A stretch of 64,000 bases of DNA from Chelonoidis abingdonii (Eukaryota > Chordata > Testudines > Testudinidae), in NCBI RefSeq assembly GCF_003597395.2, contig NC_133770.1:18735200-18799199 (forward strand), read 5' to 3'. Shown piece by piece: positions 46,356 through 58,273 of the stretch. Below the pieces are notes generated by a model that was not told the DNA's origin, did not search any database, and worked only from the letters and a program-made list of their open reading frames with translations. Numbering within the stretch: position 1 is the stretch's first letter; each line of letters starts with the position of its first letter. Both the position numbers and the translations under genes were made by a program.

Positions 46356-46842
46356 GAGGAAGAACATTTGTGAGAAGCTTTGGATAGAACCTCGGTATGA
46401 AAAAGGCTGAAAACTGATTTCTCCAACTCATTGTCTGTGTCATTCTAAATAGAATCAGTCTCTTAACGTCTGTAGTTTACAGCTAGCTTAACATGCACCT
46501 ACACTTTAACAGGCTTCCACACAGCTTGAGTTCCAGTTTTGTCTCTCATTTACATGGGATTGTGCTCTGCCTAGCATGCTGCAACATAGAGCGATATCTA
46601 GTGGCTGAATAATGTACTGCAAATAAACATGTTAGTTTCTCATCAACTTCCTTTCACTGTCCTCTCCTCATGCTAGGATCCAAATTTTAAGTTTCACTTG
46701 TGATCTTTGAGGAAACTTAATCTGCCTTTGGACCACCGTGGTTCTAAATCTTCTGTGCTTGTGACAGTTTGAGAAATTGGTCCATGTGAATTCTGAGTGA
46801 TTTTACAAACTGTATCATTGTGCCTCAATATATATTGAAAGC
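46356..46842. other. No gene seen
   Basis: Unassigned. Confidence 0.4.
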
Positions 46843-47188
46843 AGCAAAGAATCCTGTGGCACCTTATAGACTAACAGACCTTTTGGAGCATGAGCTTTCG
46901 TGGGTGAATACCCACTTCGTCAGATGCATGTAGTGGAAATTTCCAGGGGCAGGTATATATATGCAAGCAAGATAGCGATAACAAGGTTAGTTCAATCAGG
47001 GAGGATGAGGCCCTGTTCTAGCAGCTGAGGTGTGAAAACCAAGGGAGGAGAAACTGGTTTTGTAGTTGGCTAGCCATTCACAGTCTTTGTTTAATTCTGA
47101 ACTGATAGTGTGAAATTTGCAGATGAACTGAAGCTCAGCAGTTTCTCTTTGAACTGCTGAGCTTCAATTTATCTGCAAATTTGACACC
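46843..47188 (+). repeat. Unclassified interspersed repeat ending in a fold-back
   Basis: Begins AAGAATCCTGTGGCACCTTA and GAGCATGAGCTTTCGTGGGT, related to 1850-1945. It continues through CCAGGGGCAGGTATATATAT and GAGGATGAGGCCCTGTTCTA. It ends in a fold-back whose arms of 35 bases (47107-47141 and 47154-47188) pair with few mismatches across a 12-base loop. I do not know its class. Confidence 0.6.
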
Positions 47189-50100
47189 ATCACCTCAGGA
47201 TGGTATCAGGACATATTTATCTATGTGTAAGAAAAAAGGCTGCATGTTCATGGGGGACTTCAATTTGAGTGACATGTGCTGGAAGTCTCATGCTGCCAGT
47301 ACTAAAAGATCATTGGAATTTTTAAACATTATAGATGGTGGTTTCCTATCTCAAAAAGTATTACAGCCAGCACAGGGGAATTCTTTATTATACTTTGTCT
47401 TAACAGAGAGAAAGTAATTGTTCACAGAACTAAAAATTAAAGGTAGCTTAGTTACAAGTGATCATGACTTGATCACATTTATAATCAATTTACAATGAAG
47501 TACAAACCAGTAATATATTTACTTGGTGCTTTAATAGGACCACTTTTGCAAAGCTGAAAACAATTGAGCCAAATCAGCTGGGAGAAAGAATTTAATCAGA
47601 ATATGTGAATTCTAACTGTGAATCATTTAAGAATATCTTACTAGATGCCCAAATAGCCAGAATCCCACAATTGAGGGAAAAGACTATATTAGTTTTTAAA
47701 AAGATTTGGTTTGGAGAGGAAGTGAAGCCAACTATAAAAATAGTATATAACAAATGTAATAAAGTGGCAATTGATAGTAATGAATATAAATCCAAAGTAA
47801 GGAATTTTAGAAAATTGATAAGGGAAGCAAAGAGACACAAGAAGAAATCTATCACCAGCAGAGTTAAGGACAACAAGGTGTTTTTTTGTTTTTGATTTTT
47901 TTTAAATTAGGAGCAAAAAGAATTCTGACAAGGTCCATTTCTAGCTGGAAATGGTAGAATTATCAGTAATAATGCAGGAAAGGCCAAAGTATTCAATACA
48001 TATTTCTGTTCTGTATTGGGGTGGAGGAACAGATATACTCTCATCATATGGTGATAACACTCTTTCCATTCCACTAGTATCTCTAGAGGATGTTAAACAG
48101 AAGCTACTAAAGTTAGACTTCTGGACCTACTGATTTAAAAATAACTTGCATTCAAGAGTTTTAAAAGAACTAGCTGAGGAGCTTGCTGTACTTATAATGT
48201 TGCTTTTCAATAAGTCTTGGAGCACTGGGAAAGTTCCAGAAGATTGAAAGAGAAACTATGTGCCAATTTTTAAAAAAAGTAAATGGATAACCCAGATTTT
48301 TACAGGCAGTCAGCTTGACATCAGTCCTAGGCAAGATAATGGAGTGGCTGATATGGGACTTGATTAATCATGTATTGAAGAAGGGTAATGTAATTAATGC
48401 AAATGAACATGGGTTTATGGAAAATAGATCATGTCAAACTAACTTGATACCTCTCTGCTGAGATTACAAATTTGGCTGATTAAAAATAATGATAGAATCT
48501 CCCGTTGAGTTTGACAGATGAGTTGAAGTCACTTATCGTGAGTCCTAAGAAGTAATAATGTTACTTAGACTTGGTATCACACAACATTTTGATGAAAAAA
48601 CTAGAATGACATAAAATTAACATGGTACACAAATGGATAAAAAACTTAACACGTAGGTTTCAGAATGTAATTGTAAATGAGGATTCATCATTGAGCACAT
48701 GTATTTCTAGTGGGATCCCATGGAGATTGATTCTTGGCCCTATGCTATTTAACATTTTTATCAGTGACCTCAAAGAAACATAAAATCATCACTGATAAAG
48801 TTTTCAGATGATACAAAGGCTGGGGGAACGGTAAAATAAATGAAGAGGACAAGTCATTGATTCAGACAGATCTGTGTTGCTTGGTAAACTGGGTGCAAGT
48901 AAACAATGAACATTTTAATATGGCTAAATGTATCCAGCTAGAAAAAAGAACATAAGCCATACTTACATGATGGAGGACTCTCTCCTGGAAAGCAGTGACT
49001 CTCTGAAAAAGATTTGGGGGTTGTGATGACTAATTAGCTGAATGTGAGGTCCCACTGTCAGACTGTGGCCAAAAGAGCCAAAGTGATCCCGGGATGCATA
49101 GAGAGGAGAATCTCAAAGGAGCAGAGAGGTTATTTTACCACCCTATTGGGCTCTGGTGCCAAATACTGCTGGAATATTATGTCCAGTTCTGGTGTGCACA
49201 GTTCAAGAAGGATGTCGATAAATTGGAGAGAGTTCAGAGAAAAGTCACAAGAATGACTAAATGATTAGAAAACCTGTCTCGTAGTTGTAGACTCAGAGAG
49301 CTCAGTCTATTTAGCTTAACGAAGAAAAGGTTAAGGAGTGACTTGATTACAGTCTGTAAATACCTACTTGGGGAACAAATATTTAATAATGGGCCTGTAG
49401 CAGGGCAGTCACCCCACTCCGGCTCTGAAGGGGTTAGTACAGCCCTGGGAAAGGACTGCCCTGGGGAGCCAATAGGATAAGCTGATTGGGAAAGCAGCCA
49501 CAGCTGGGGCCACGCCCAAGTAGGAGACAGCTGGCCCTATAACAGGGCTGTGAGCCAGGAGCTGGCGCAGTCTCTCTCCAGCGGTGGAGAGAGAAAGACC
49601 TAGCTGCCTGGAAGCAGGGTACTAGAGGCAGAGCAGGGCTGGGGAAAGGCAAGAGGAGCTGGGGAGCTCCAGCCTGGCAACTCCCCAGGCTGCAGGCCTT
49701 GTGCAAGGCCTAAAGAAGGTACTGGGGCTGCAGAGGTGCAGTCTGGGGTTAGACAGAGGCAGCTGGTGCTAACCCCCTCGCTGGTGATGAGTGGCATGAC
49801 AGACTGCAGTTTGCCCCAGTGAGTGCGGGCTAGATGACAACTGGCAGTAGCCACTGAGGCAAGGTGGGTGAGATGGTTGGAGGTTCCCTGGGAGGGGGAG
49901 ACCCAGAGCGTGGTGGGGTACTGCTGGGGCAGCACCCCAAGGTAAAGAGCACTGGAGTCCGGGAGGGACATGGGGGGCCAGTGGTAGGTGAGACACTGGC
50001 CACAAGGAGGCACTCCGAGTGCTGGAGAGCTAATTCCCTGGACAACCAGCAGGAGGCACCATGACGGTGAGTCTTGACCCCGCTACAGGGCTCTTCAGTC

Positions 50101-50355
50101 TAGCAGAGAAAGGTATAACTGGAAATAACGTGTACATTTTTAACAGTGCGAATAATTAACCATTGGGACAATTTACCAAGGGTTGTGGTGGATTCTCCAT
50201 CATGGACAATTTTTAAATCAAGATTGAATGTGTTTTTCTAAAAGATCTTCTCTAGAAATTATTTTGAGGAAGTTCTATGGGCTGTATTATACAGGGGATC
50301 AGACTAGATGATCACAATGGTCTTGTAATCCAGGTTAGTAATATATGAATCTATT
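47189..50355 (+). pseudogene. Long decayed CR1 LINE ORF2, split by a solo LTR
   Basis: The endonuclease part appears first, with CMFMGDFNLSDMCW (the GDFN motif) and LEFLNIIDGGFLSQKVLQP. Next comes the linker (INSYNTKVRNFRKLI-like region near 47780). Then follow reverse transcriptase remnants: LHSRVLKELAEELAVL, SWSTGKVPED, a GPMLFNIFISDL block near 48740, and a FSDD catalytic box near 48800 (family F/YADD). The C-terminal region lies near 49050-49390, and after the LTR the 3' UTR ends near 50355 with ATATGAATCTATT. Many stops and frameshifts make it inactive. Only the start of the endonuclease and ORF1 are missing. In life the protein nicks DNA and copies its own RNA into the nick. Confidence 0.88.
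49396..50087 (+). mobile_element. Solo LTR (family A, copy 3)
   Basis: 692 bp from TGTAGCAGGGC to CCCCGCTACA. Flanks are GGGCC (49391-49395) and GGGCT (50088-50092), a 5-bp duplication with one difference. GCCAATAGG (about 49469) and CCCTATAAC (about 49534) fit CCAAT and TATA positions, which is why plus strand is chosen. It sits in the CR1 at 47189-50355. If it and one target copy are removed, CR1 reads through as AATAATGGGCTCTTCAGTCT. Confidence 0.87.
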
Positions 50356-52449
50356 AACATTTGAATAGGTCTACCTTGGCCATACAATGAGTTGGCAACA
50401 GTTTTTGGTTGGTTGATTATTTTGTTTCTCCAGTCTGGACTAGGTGGGTAGTGACCAATCAGCAAATCACTTATTGAGGGAAGACTTCATCAGCTGAGTG
50501 GAGCTTAGAGGCTGACCAAGTGGATCAGATGAGAGGGAACTGGAAAGTTATTAAAGGACAAGGTATGCTCTGAGTAGCACTCTCTTTCACAAAACAGATC
50601 AAGAAAACAAGACTGGGCAGGAGGAAGGAAGGTAGGTGGAGGGATGATCTTAGGACCCTGAAAGTACTGACCAAAACCCAAAGAGTTCTAAGTAGTGAGG
50701 ACACTGGAGAGAGGTTTTTTGCATCCACTTGTGTGGTTTTTTGCAAGGATCGTTAAGTACCTTCTGCCTTCCCTGTGAGTGAAGTGCATGTGTGTTTGGA
50801 AATTTCTTTGCAGAATCAGCATGTCTGGCTTATAGTGTTGCACAGTCCCTGAAGCAGGAACAGAAAAACAGTTTCTGTGGATCCCTAAGAGTATGCAACA
50901 GCAACTGGACAGCCTTCTGAGAAGTGACAGTAGTTTCAGGGCCTAGGCAATTGGACTGTGGGGTTCCCACTGCCAAGGGGGGTATCAGACATGGAGTCTG
51001 TACTTGGAATGTGCGTCTAGGAGGCCTGGAGCTCTGCCCAGCCCCAGCAAGCCAAGTGTACATGGTTTGTGTCCAATACAGCAACATGGGGAGTATCCAG
51101 CAGGGGGAGCTCCTCAGGAGTGGAGCTGCCATTTTTACATTAACTCTGCATGTATCACATTAAAATGTAACGAATTTATAACCTTGTGCAGTTTGACCAA
51201 AGTGCCTTGCCCTGGCATGCAGGAAACTTGCATGTGGAAACATAAGGTTTGTACTGAGTGTTTATGTGAAGAGTAGCCAACGATGTGCAGTTTGGAGTCA
51301 AAACAAAAACCATCTTATTCAGCATGGCATAAATACTAAAAGGACATTAAAGGGCAACAGCAGTGAGTATGGTACAGGTCTCCCACTGACTATGTATTAT
51401 ATGGGACGTTACACAACCCAGGCTCTGCTGCTCCTCTTATGAGGAGTTGAACTTCTTCCTCTGAATCTGGAACAGTGATGTGGTCCTCAACAGAGTGAAA
51501 TGGGAGCTACACAATTTCTACCAGAAGCCGATGCCTAACTCTGTGTGACAGAAACAAATAGAACCACTCTCCCCCTCCTGTCCTGAGATATCAAAGTCAA
51601 GCAAGTAAAAATAACCTGAATTATCAGAGGCCTGCTGAGAAACCACTGCAGAGAGACACAAAGAGAATAGCCTAGTATTATGACAAAGGTTAGGAATTAA
51701 TCATCAGGCAAATTAAGCCTCTGCATTCATCAAGACCTGAGTTAGATGACTGAGAAACAGACTCGGAGTTAAAGTGCTGCAAGAAAAGAAAGAATCTGGA
51801 TCTTGGAGTGAACTTAAAGTGTTAAAGATAGTAGAAGCAGCTGGGGTCATCACAAACAAGTCTGAAGAGAGAACTTTGCACCCAGCACCCTAGGCCAGAG
51901 GGTCTTGGGCTTTCCTGGGGCGTGGGCCCAGCCAGAGGCAGTGGGGGAAGGAAGCCAGCCAGGCTGTTGGTGAGCTGAGCACTCCAACCAGGGGCTGGTT
52001 CTCTGCACAGCACTGGAAGCAGAATGCACACCACTGGGGGGGTATATGGAGAAGCAGCAGGGCTGGGGTGGCGAAGGGGAAAAGCAGGAAGAGGACAGCA
52101 AGATGGTCCCCATGTTAAGGGATGCTGGGTGAGCAGCAGAGGTGACACATAACTGGCCGCCACCTGGCATCTACCCACGTTCACCAGCCGCCGCAGCTCT
52201 CAGCACGCAGCCAGCACTGGCCGGAAACGGGATAGGGGGTGGGGCCCTGCTGTCCAAGAGCAGGTATGCAGTCGGGGCTCCACTGATGGACCAGCAGGGG
52301 GAGCTGCCAGCCCCGCGCTCTGCATCTTCACTCCACTACTAGCCTTACACACCCACCTCCATCGTCAGCCACTAGACTCCCCACTCACTGCTGGTGGGCA
52401 GGCAGCTGGTGAGCAAGGATCTTGCAAGCAGCAGGACCCACCAGTACTG
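50356..52449. other. No gene seen
   Basis: Unassigned. About 51880-52450 is GC-rich with many CAGCAG and GGGGC words, and may belong to the element whose right end is at 52577. Open frames have no domains. Confidence 0.35.
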
Positions 52450-52577
52450 ATGGGAGAGGGGAAAAAGCAGAAAATATGGGACCATTTGCACATTTTAAAG
52501 AGAAGGTCAGCACACCTGCAGGAGGGCTTAGATATGGGATTGTCCCTTTAAAAATGGGATGTCTGATCACCCTACCT
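52450..52577 (+). mobile_element. Right-end fragment of GGTGACCAGA-type MITE
   Basis: GGGATTGTCCCTTTAAAAAT and GGGATGTCTGATCACCCTAC match the right end of the element at 35068-35186. The left end is not identified. Confidence 0.5.
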
Positions 52578-53809
52578 AAGACTATAGTGTAGCTGAAACC
52601 TGGAAAAATTGCAAGCTGTTGCTTTCAGTCCTGGTCCTGCTTGCAGGGTGGGGGACTTTGTAGGAAAGTGTGTGATGTGAGCCTAGCAATCTGTTTACAA
52701 CTAGCATATGGTGGGGTGGGTGGTACCTCTCTGTTTTAGGGAACCGCTTCTGGAGTTCCTGTGCATTCTAAATTCTAAGAAATTGTTATGTTACTTTTCA
52801 ACCTTCCAGCACAAGTATTTTTTTTAATCTAATTTCTCTGTACACTGTGAAACATAACAGAAGTCATCTAGTCCATCCCCAGCACTGAGGCAGGATGAAC
52901 TATATCCTATCCCGCTAAATTTTATTAAGGCAAAAATTCCATTAACACGTCAGGCAGTTTTGCCAGAGTAAGGGCTGGAGGAATGAGCCCCCTGAATGAG
53001 ACAATAAAATCCCTCTGGTGGCAACATGACTTCTTTACCCAAACACCCAAAGCGGACTGCGGGGACCGCCTCCTCTTCTTCTCCTGAGGGCTGAAACATG
53101 TAGAGAGGGGATTTCATCTTGTAGTCACTTCACATTTACACTATTGATGGAGAAAGTTATTTGATCCTAAATTTTAACAGCTCAGCAAACTGAGGGATGC
53201 TGGCTGTAATAACAGGTTATTATATTTCTGACAGTCAATGCATTGTCTAGGAATGCAAGCAAGACAAGCCTTCAGTCACTTGTGTGAACAGAGCCAGCAA
53301 TGTGCAGAAGGCTATCAGGGAAAATGCACTGTTAAAACAGCAACCCATAATTTCAGGCCCTGTCAGCCCCACCATTGTATGGGACGTCTTTTGCCAAAGT
53401 GCTGCGATTTTCTGACACCAGAAATGACTTGATGAGAGACACAGCAGAGACCTGATCCACAATGGCAGTCACAAAATCTATTGGCTGCAATGTATGAGCC
53501 CAAACTTGTAAAGAACTGAGCAGCATCCACAAAGTGCTGAGTTCCTTCAACTCCCATTGGCTTCAATGGAAATGGAAGGCTCTCAGCCCAACTGTCAGGG
53601 TTGGGTGTTTTGGAAGAGAATCTGCCCAAAGCAGTGAGATGTGACTCTGCTTTTTGAATGCACTCACTGCCCAAACCGACTCTTGGTCTCAGAACTATAT
53701 GCACTATGGGATAACAGTAATGACTGCAAGAGTTTTTCAGATCGCAGCAAATGCCAACATAGTTTGACATACTTTCTAGAATTTATTTGTGTTACATTAC
53801 CACCCCAAA
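52578..53809. other. No gene; old CR1-like trace at 52.86 kb
   Basis: Bases 52858-52960 (AGAAGTCATCTAGTCCATCC, GAGGCAGGATGAACTATATC) look like an ancient minus-strand CR1 3' end. Otherwise unassigned. Confidence 0.4.
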
Positions 53810-54010
53810 GTCCCTAACTGAGACTGGGGCCCTGTTGTGCTAGGTACCATACAGACACATAATGAGAGACAATCCCTGCTCTGAACACCATGCAATCTAA
53901 ATAGAAAAGGACGGGAGGGGAAAAGGTGAAATGATTTGCCCAAGGTCATCCAGTAGGTCAGTAGCAGAGCCAGTAATAGGACCTAGGTTTCTTTTTCAAG
54001 TAGTCCCTAC
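53810..54010 (-). repeat. SINE-tail and MIR-like repeat
   Basis: CTGTTGTGCTAGGTACCATA, GACAATCCCTGCTCTGAAC, then ATGATTTGCCCAAGGTCATC and AGTAGCAGAGCCAGTAATAG. The last two motifs are those of the MIR core, so this copy joins the tail module and a MIR-like body. Strand is assigned by analogy with the tail family and is tentative. Confidence 0.55.
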
Positions 54011-54054
54011 AGGTGCACCACTCTAGGTGCACTAACACCCCCCTGCATCTTTCA

Positions 54055-55075
54055 TAGAATCATAGAACTGGAAGGGACCTCGAGAGGTCACCTAGTCCAG
54101 TCCCCTGCACTCATGGCAGGACTAAGTATTATCTAGATCCTCCCTGACAGGTGTTTGTCCAACCTGCTCTTAAAAATCCCCAATGATGGAGATTCCACAA
54201 CCTCCCGAGGCAATTTATTCCAGTGCTGAACCACCCTGACAGTTAGGAACTTTTTCCTAATGTCCAACCTAAACCTCCCTTGCTGCAATTTAAGCCCATT
54301 GCTTCTTGTCCCATCCTCAGAGGTTAAGAAGAACCATTTTCTCCCTCCTCCTTGTAACAACCTTTTATGTACTTGAAAACTGCTATCATGTCCCCTCTCA
54401 GTCTTCTCTTGTCCAGACTAAACAAATCCAGTTTTTTCAATCTTCCCTCATGGGTCATGTTTTCTAGACCTTTAATCATTTTTGTTGCTCTTCTCTAGAC
54501 TTTCTCCAATCTGTCCACATCTTTCTTGAAATGTGGCACCAGAACTGAACACAATACTCCAGTTGAGGCCTAATCGGCATGGAGTAGAACAGAAGAATTA
54601 CTTCTTGTGTCTTGCTTATAACACTCCCGCTAGTACATCCCAGAATAATGTTTGCTTTTTTTGCAATAGTGTTACACTGTTGACTCATATTTAGCTTGTG
54701 GTCCACTATGACCCCCAGATCCCTTTTTGCAGTACTCCTTCCTAGGCAGTCATTTCCCATTTTCTATGTGTGCAACTGATTGCTCCTTCCTAAGTGGAGT
54801 ACTTTGCATTTATCCTTATTGCATTTCATCCTATTTACTTCAGACCATTTCTTGTCTTTCAAAGCACTTGCAACCCCTCCCAGCTTGGTATCATCCACAA
54901 ACTTTATAAGTGTTCTCTCTATGCCATTATCTAAATCATTGATGAAGATATTGAACAGAACCGGATCCAGAACTGACCTCTGTGGGACCCCAATCATTAT
55001 GCCCTTCCAGCATGACTGTGAACTACTGATAACTACTCTCTGGGAATGATTTTCTAACCAGTTATGCACTTTGCT
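54055..55075 (-). pseudogene. CR1 LINE 3' third, reverse transcriptase remnant
   Basis: Reversed CR1 tail at the left (ATAGAATCATAGAACTGGAA). Minus-strand frames, read from the right, give IMIGVPQRSVLDPVLFNIF and FINDLDNGIE, then the catalytic box KFVDDTKLGG (family YADD), then NRMKCNKDKCKVLHLG, all from the polymerase palm. A second frame has LGVIVDHKLNMSQQCNTIAK and ANIILGC. The last has [20 protein letters not shown] and [12 protein letters not shown]. Frameshifts separate the three blocks. It is 5'-truncated near 55075. Confidence 0.92.
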
Positions 55076-55079
55076 TGGA

Positions 55080-55345
55080 GATTTCTCATAGCCATGTCTG
55101 TTCAGCGTGTAGGTGTGTGTTAGTCTCGTGCCCCATGCCGTTATATAGCACTGTGTGGGCGATTGGCCTTCACTTCCTTCTCAACCATCTTGGTCTGAGA
55201 TGGAGCTCTGACAGTTGTCTCGTTGAGATTTCCTTAACTTTATCCTCTTATCCTAATAGTTAGTCATAGTAGATCTTAGTGTTAGTTTAATTAGTTAATA
55301 AGTAGTGTAAGCAGGATCTGAATGAGTTCTCCCCTGACAGCTAGC
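55080..55345. repeat. Unclassified repeat flank left of Harbinger
   Basis: Contains TAGGTGTGTGTTAGTCTCGT, TTATATAGCACTGTGTGGGC and TTCTCAACCATCTTGGTCTG, ending in a TTAGTTTAATTAGTTAATAA stretch. It may belong with the repeat at 59540-60110 on the other side of the Harbinger element, but I could not prove continuity. Confidence 0.3.
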
Positions 55346-55846
55346 TGGGAGGGGGAGAGACTTCAGGAGCAAACTGTATTTACATGAACACACCTACTCT
55401 GCGTAGGTATCCAGCAGACAGGAGCTCTGTTGCTCAAAAGTGATCAACTTTGGCTGATGTTGGGTTAGAAAACATTGTGCAGAGGTAATGAAATGTTGTT
55501 ATCCATGCTGATATCTTTATTGCATGAGTAAAGGGAAGAAGAACTGTGCTGAGCCTGTCATGATTGAGGGGTCACCCTCACTTGAAAGAAACTCACTAAG
55601 GCAGAGCTCAAATGCCAGAGCCCTGTGAAAATAAGAAGTGAGGACAGGTGCCCCAGCCAGGAGTTGTGGACTCTCCCTAAGGGTACCCAGTCTGGTTTAG
55701 CCTGTTCCCCGCCCCCCCCACTGCTCAAAGAGAGAGCTAAATCGTCTTCATGGGGAGCCCATTGTTGTTTTAAGTACTCAATAAGAGCTTCAGTCACTTG
55801 TGCGTGGCAGTGTTTCTGCCTGGCCTGCCGAGAGCTAAAAAATCAC
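55346..55846. other. No gene seen
   Basis: Unassigned; C-run at 55710. Confidence 0.4.
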
Positions 55847-56251
55847 TAAGGCCCTGTCTAAAATGGCAATTTTCTGTGCAGTAAAACAGCTTTGAGTGCT
55901 GTAACTCCCAAGGTGTACATGCTGCCAAGCCACTTAGTGCGCAGAAACTGCGCAGTTGTAGCGCTTTAAAAAAAGCATCCTAACGAGAGGTGTAGAGCTT
56001 TCTGCGCCTGGGCTACAGCGCTGCGGTGCCTGTGTAGACACTGTGGCAATTACAATGCTGCAATTGGCCTCTGGGAGCTGTCCCACAATGCCTGTTCTCA
56101 CCTCTCTGGTCATCAGTTTAAACTCTACTCCCCTACCCTCAGGTGACCAACTGTCATCCCCACTCTGTAAATTCCTTTGGAAATTTGAAAGTCCCCTTCC
56201 TGTTTGCTCAGTGATGTGTGCAGTGGTCTCAGTTCATCTTTCCAGGTGGCC

Positions 56252-58002
56252 ATGCCTGCTCCAAGCAGCAGGTGATCCCCCACTTGGAGCACTGCAGAGC
56301 TGCTGGACCTCATCAACATTTGAGGAGAAGAGGCTGTGCAGTCCCAGCTGTGCTCGAGCCGTAGGAATTATGATACCTACAGACAGATTTCACGATGCAT
56401 AACAGAAAGGGGCCATGACTGGGACACATTGCCGTGCAGGGTCAAAGTGAAGGAGCTGTGGAACGCCTACCACAAGGCACAGGAGGCAAACCACCATCCA
56501 GGTGCTGCGTCCATGAGCTGCTAGTTCTACAAAGAGCTGGACACAATACTCGGCAGTGACCCCACCTCCACTGCGAAGACCACTGTGGATATTTTGGTGG
56601 CTCACATGCCAGTTGAGAGTGGACTGAGCCAAGAGGAGGAAATCTTGGACAAAGATATGGAAGGGTGGGGGGACCCAGAGGCAGAGGATGACTCGGAGGC
56701 CAGAGATGCATGCAGCCAGGAGCTCTTTTCTACCCCGGAGGAGGCTAGCCAGTCACAGCTGTCAGATCTTGGTGAAGCACAAACAGGAGAGGAGGCCCCT
56801 GGTATGTGGCTTCGATTTTGAGAATCATTGAAGCGAGTTGTTGGGGGCAGAAGGTTTGCAGAAAGCAGGTTTGTCTCCCCTGCATGCCTAGTCTTAGTGG
56901 CGGAACAGGCTGTTGATTGACTCCCTCACTTCATGTGAATCTCCCTCAGAGATCTCCAGGAAACTATCATTGCTGCCACAGGTTCTTCGGCAGAGTTGCT
57001 TTGTTTCTTTCCCCATTAAAGGTAACTTTCCTGCACCACTATGCCATGAGGGATAGGGGGGACACCATTGCTGCACACAGGTGAGCTGCATAGGGGCCAG
57101 GGCAGAAGCCGCAGGCTTGGAGAAGACCCTCCATTGATTCCTGCTCACCTTTAGCAGTGAGATATCTTCCATAATGATCAGATCCTGTGAAAAGTGTGGG
57201 CACAGGAATGATTATCGGGCCTCCTATAGTGCTGGCTCTCCCCAGTGTACAGCAGGGTCTGGGAAGAGTGATTTACTCTGCCCCTGCAGCTACTCACCAT
57301 TTTGGGGGTCTTGTCGCTCACGTGTGCTTGCCTGGAATCAGCCAGTTAGTCACAGGTGTGTGAGTACTGACTATGTTTTAAAGCACTGAATCAGTGTTGT
57401 CTGGGTTGCCAACAATACTGCTTCTGTAAAATGTTGCATTTAAACTTTAGAGATGATCTTGGGAGCCCAGCCTCCCTCTTTGTTATTGGCAGCTGAACAG
57501 CTGCACAGAATTAGAAAGCAGCCAAGAAGAACTAAGGAGGACTTTCTGCTTGATGTTATGATGCATTCTGCTGCCGAAAAACAGGAATTGAAGGAGTGGC
57601 AGGATAGGGAGACGAGGGACCGAAAGAAGAATGCAGCACGCCAGAATGAAGTCACAGAGCGGCTCTCAAAAGTTATGGAGTGCCAAGCAGACATGCTCCA
57701 GGTGATACTAGCTCTTCAAACTGAGCAGCTCCACACCCACCCTCCCCAGCAACCGCTGTCGCAAAACTCTTTCCTGTGCTCCTCCCAGACACCACCAACA
57801 CATTCTTATCAACCACTTGGTTCCAGTCTGTACCTGTGGCATTCCACTCCTCCCGTCACAGGACAGTACTGCAGACTCCTAGTACACACTGCACTCAACT
57901 CCCGTCCATCTGCAGTTTGGCCCTGCTGAAGTACAGTACCCACTGCATTGTACTGCAAAGGAGAAGGTTGGATTTGATCCCTGGACATACACAAAACTTT
58001 AG
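56252..58002 (+). pseudogene. Harbinger Myb/SANT-like DNA-binding protein, two exons, broken
   Basis: Exon 1 (ATG at 56252) encodes a trihelix/SANT-like domain: STAELLDLIN, CSSRRNYDTYRQISRCITER and RVKVKELWNAYHKAQEAN, then FYKELDTILG, then an acidic segment (EEEILDKDMEGWGDPEAEDD). It ends at a donor-like CTG|GTATGT near 56802. Exon 2 starts after TTTAG at 57449 and encodes RKQPRRTKEDFLLDVMMHSA and a coiled-coil-like Glu/Arg-rich helix with KEWQDRETRDRKK, then a Pro/Gln/Ser-rich tail ending with GFDPWTYTKL and TAG at 58000-58002. In active elements this partner binds the transposon and helps the nuclease enter the nucleus and find the ends. Broken by stops at the R*SPTWS, I*GEEAV and SC*FYKEL positions and by a frameshift in the tail. 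Confidence 0.82.
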
Positions 58003-58107
58003 CCGTCCTAGGACCCCTCCTCCTCCTGAGACCTTTCCTTCCCCCCATCCCTCTCCCTGCTGATTTTTTTTGTTTTGTTTGACTCTCTCCTCTGGTTGTT
58101 GTCTTTT

Positions 58108-58145
58108 AATAAAAGAATTGTGTTGGTTTGAAAGCAATCTTTATT
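58108..58145. terminator. Paired convergent poly(A) signals
   Basis: AATAAA on plus at 58108-58113 and AATAAA on minus (TTTATT on plus) at 58140-58145. They lie about 30 bp apart between the ends of the two convergent Harbinger genes and would serve one gene each. Confidence 0.6.
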
Positions 58146-58273
58146 CTATTAATTGAAAGCAAAAATAGTGCTGCAAAGCAACACACACTTATGTTAAAGC
58201 CCCTTATTGCATCATGTGCACCAGTCGCCTCCTAGCATTACAAGCACTGCAATCCCAAGCATAGCAACAAATA

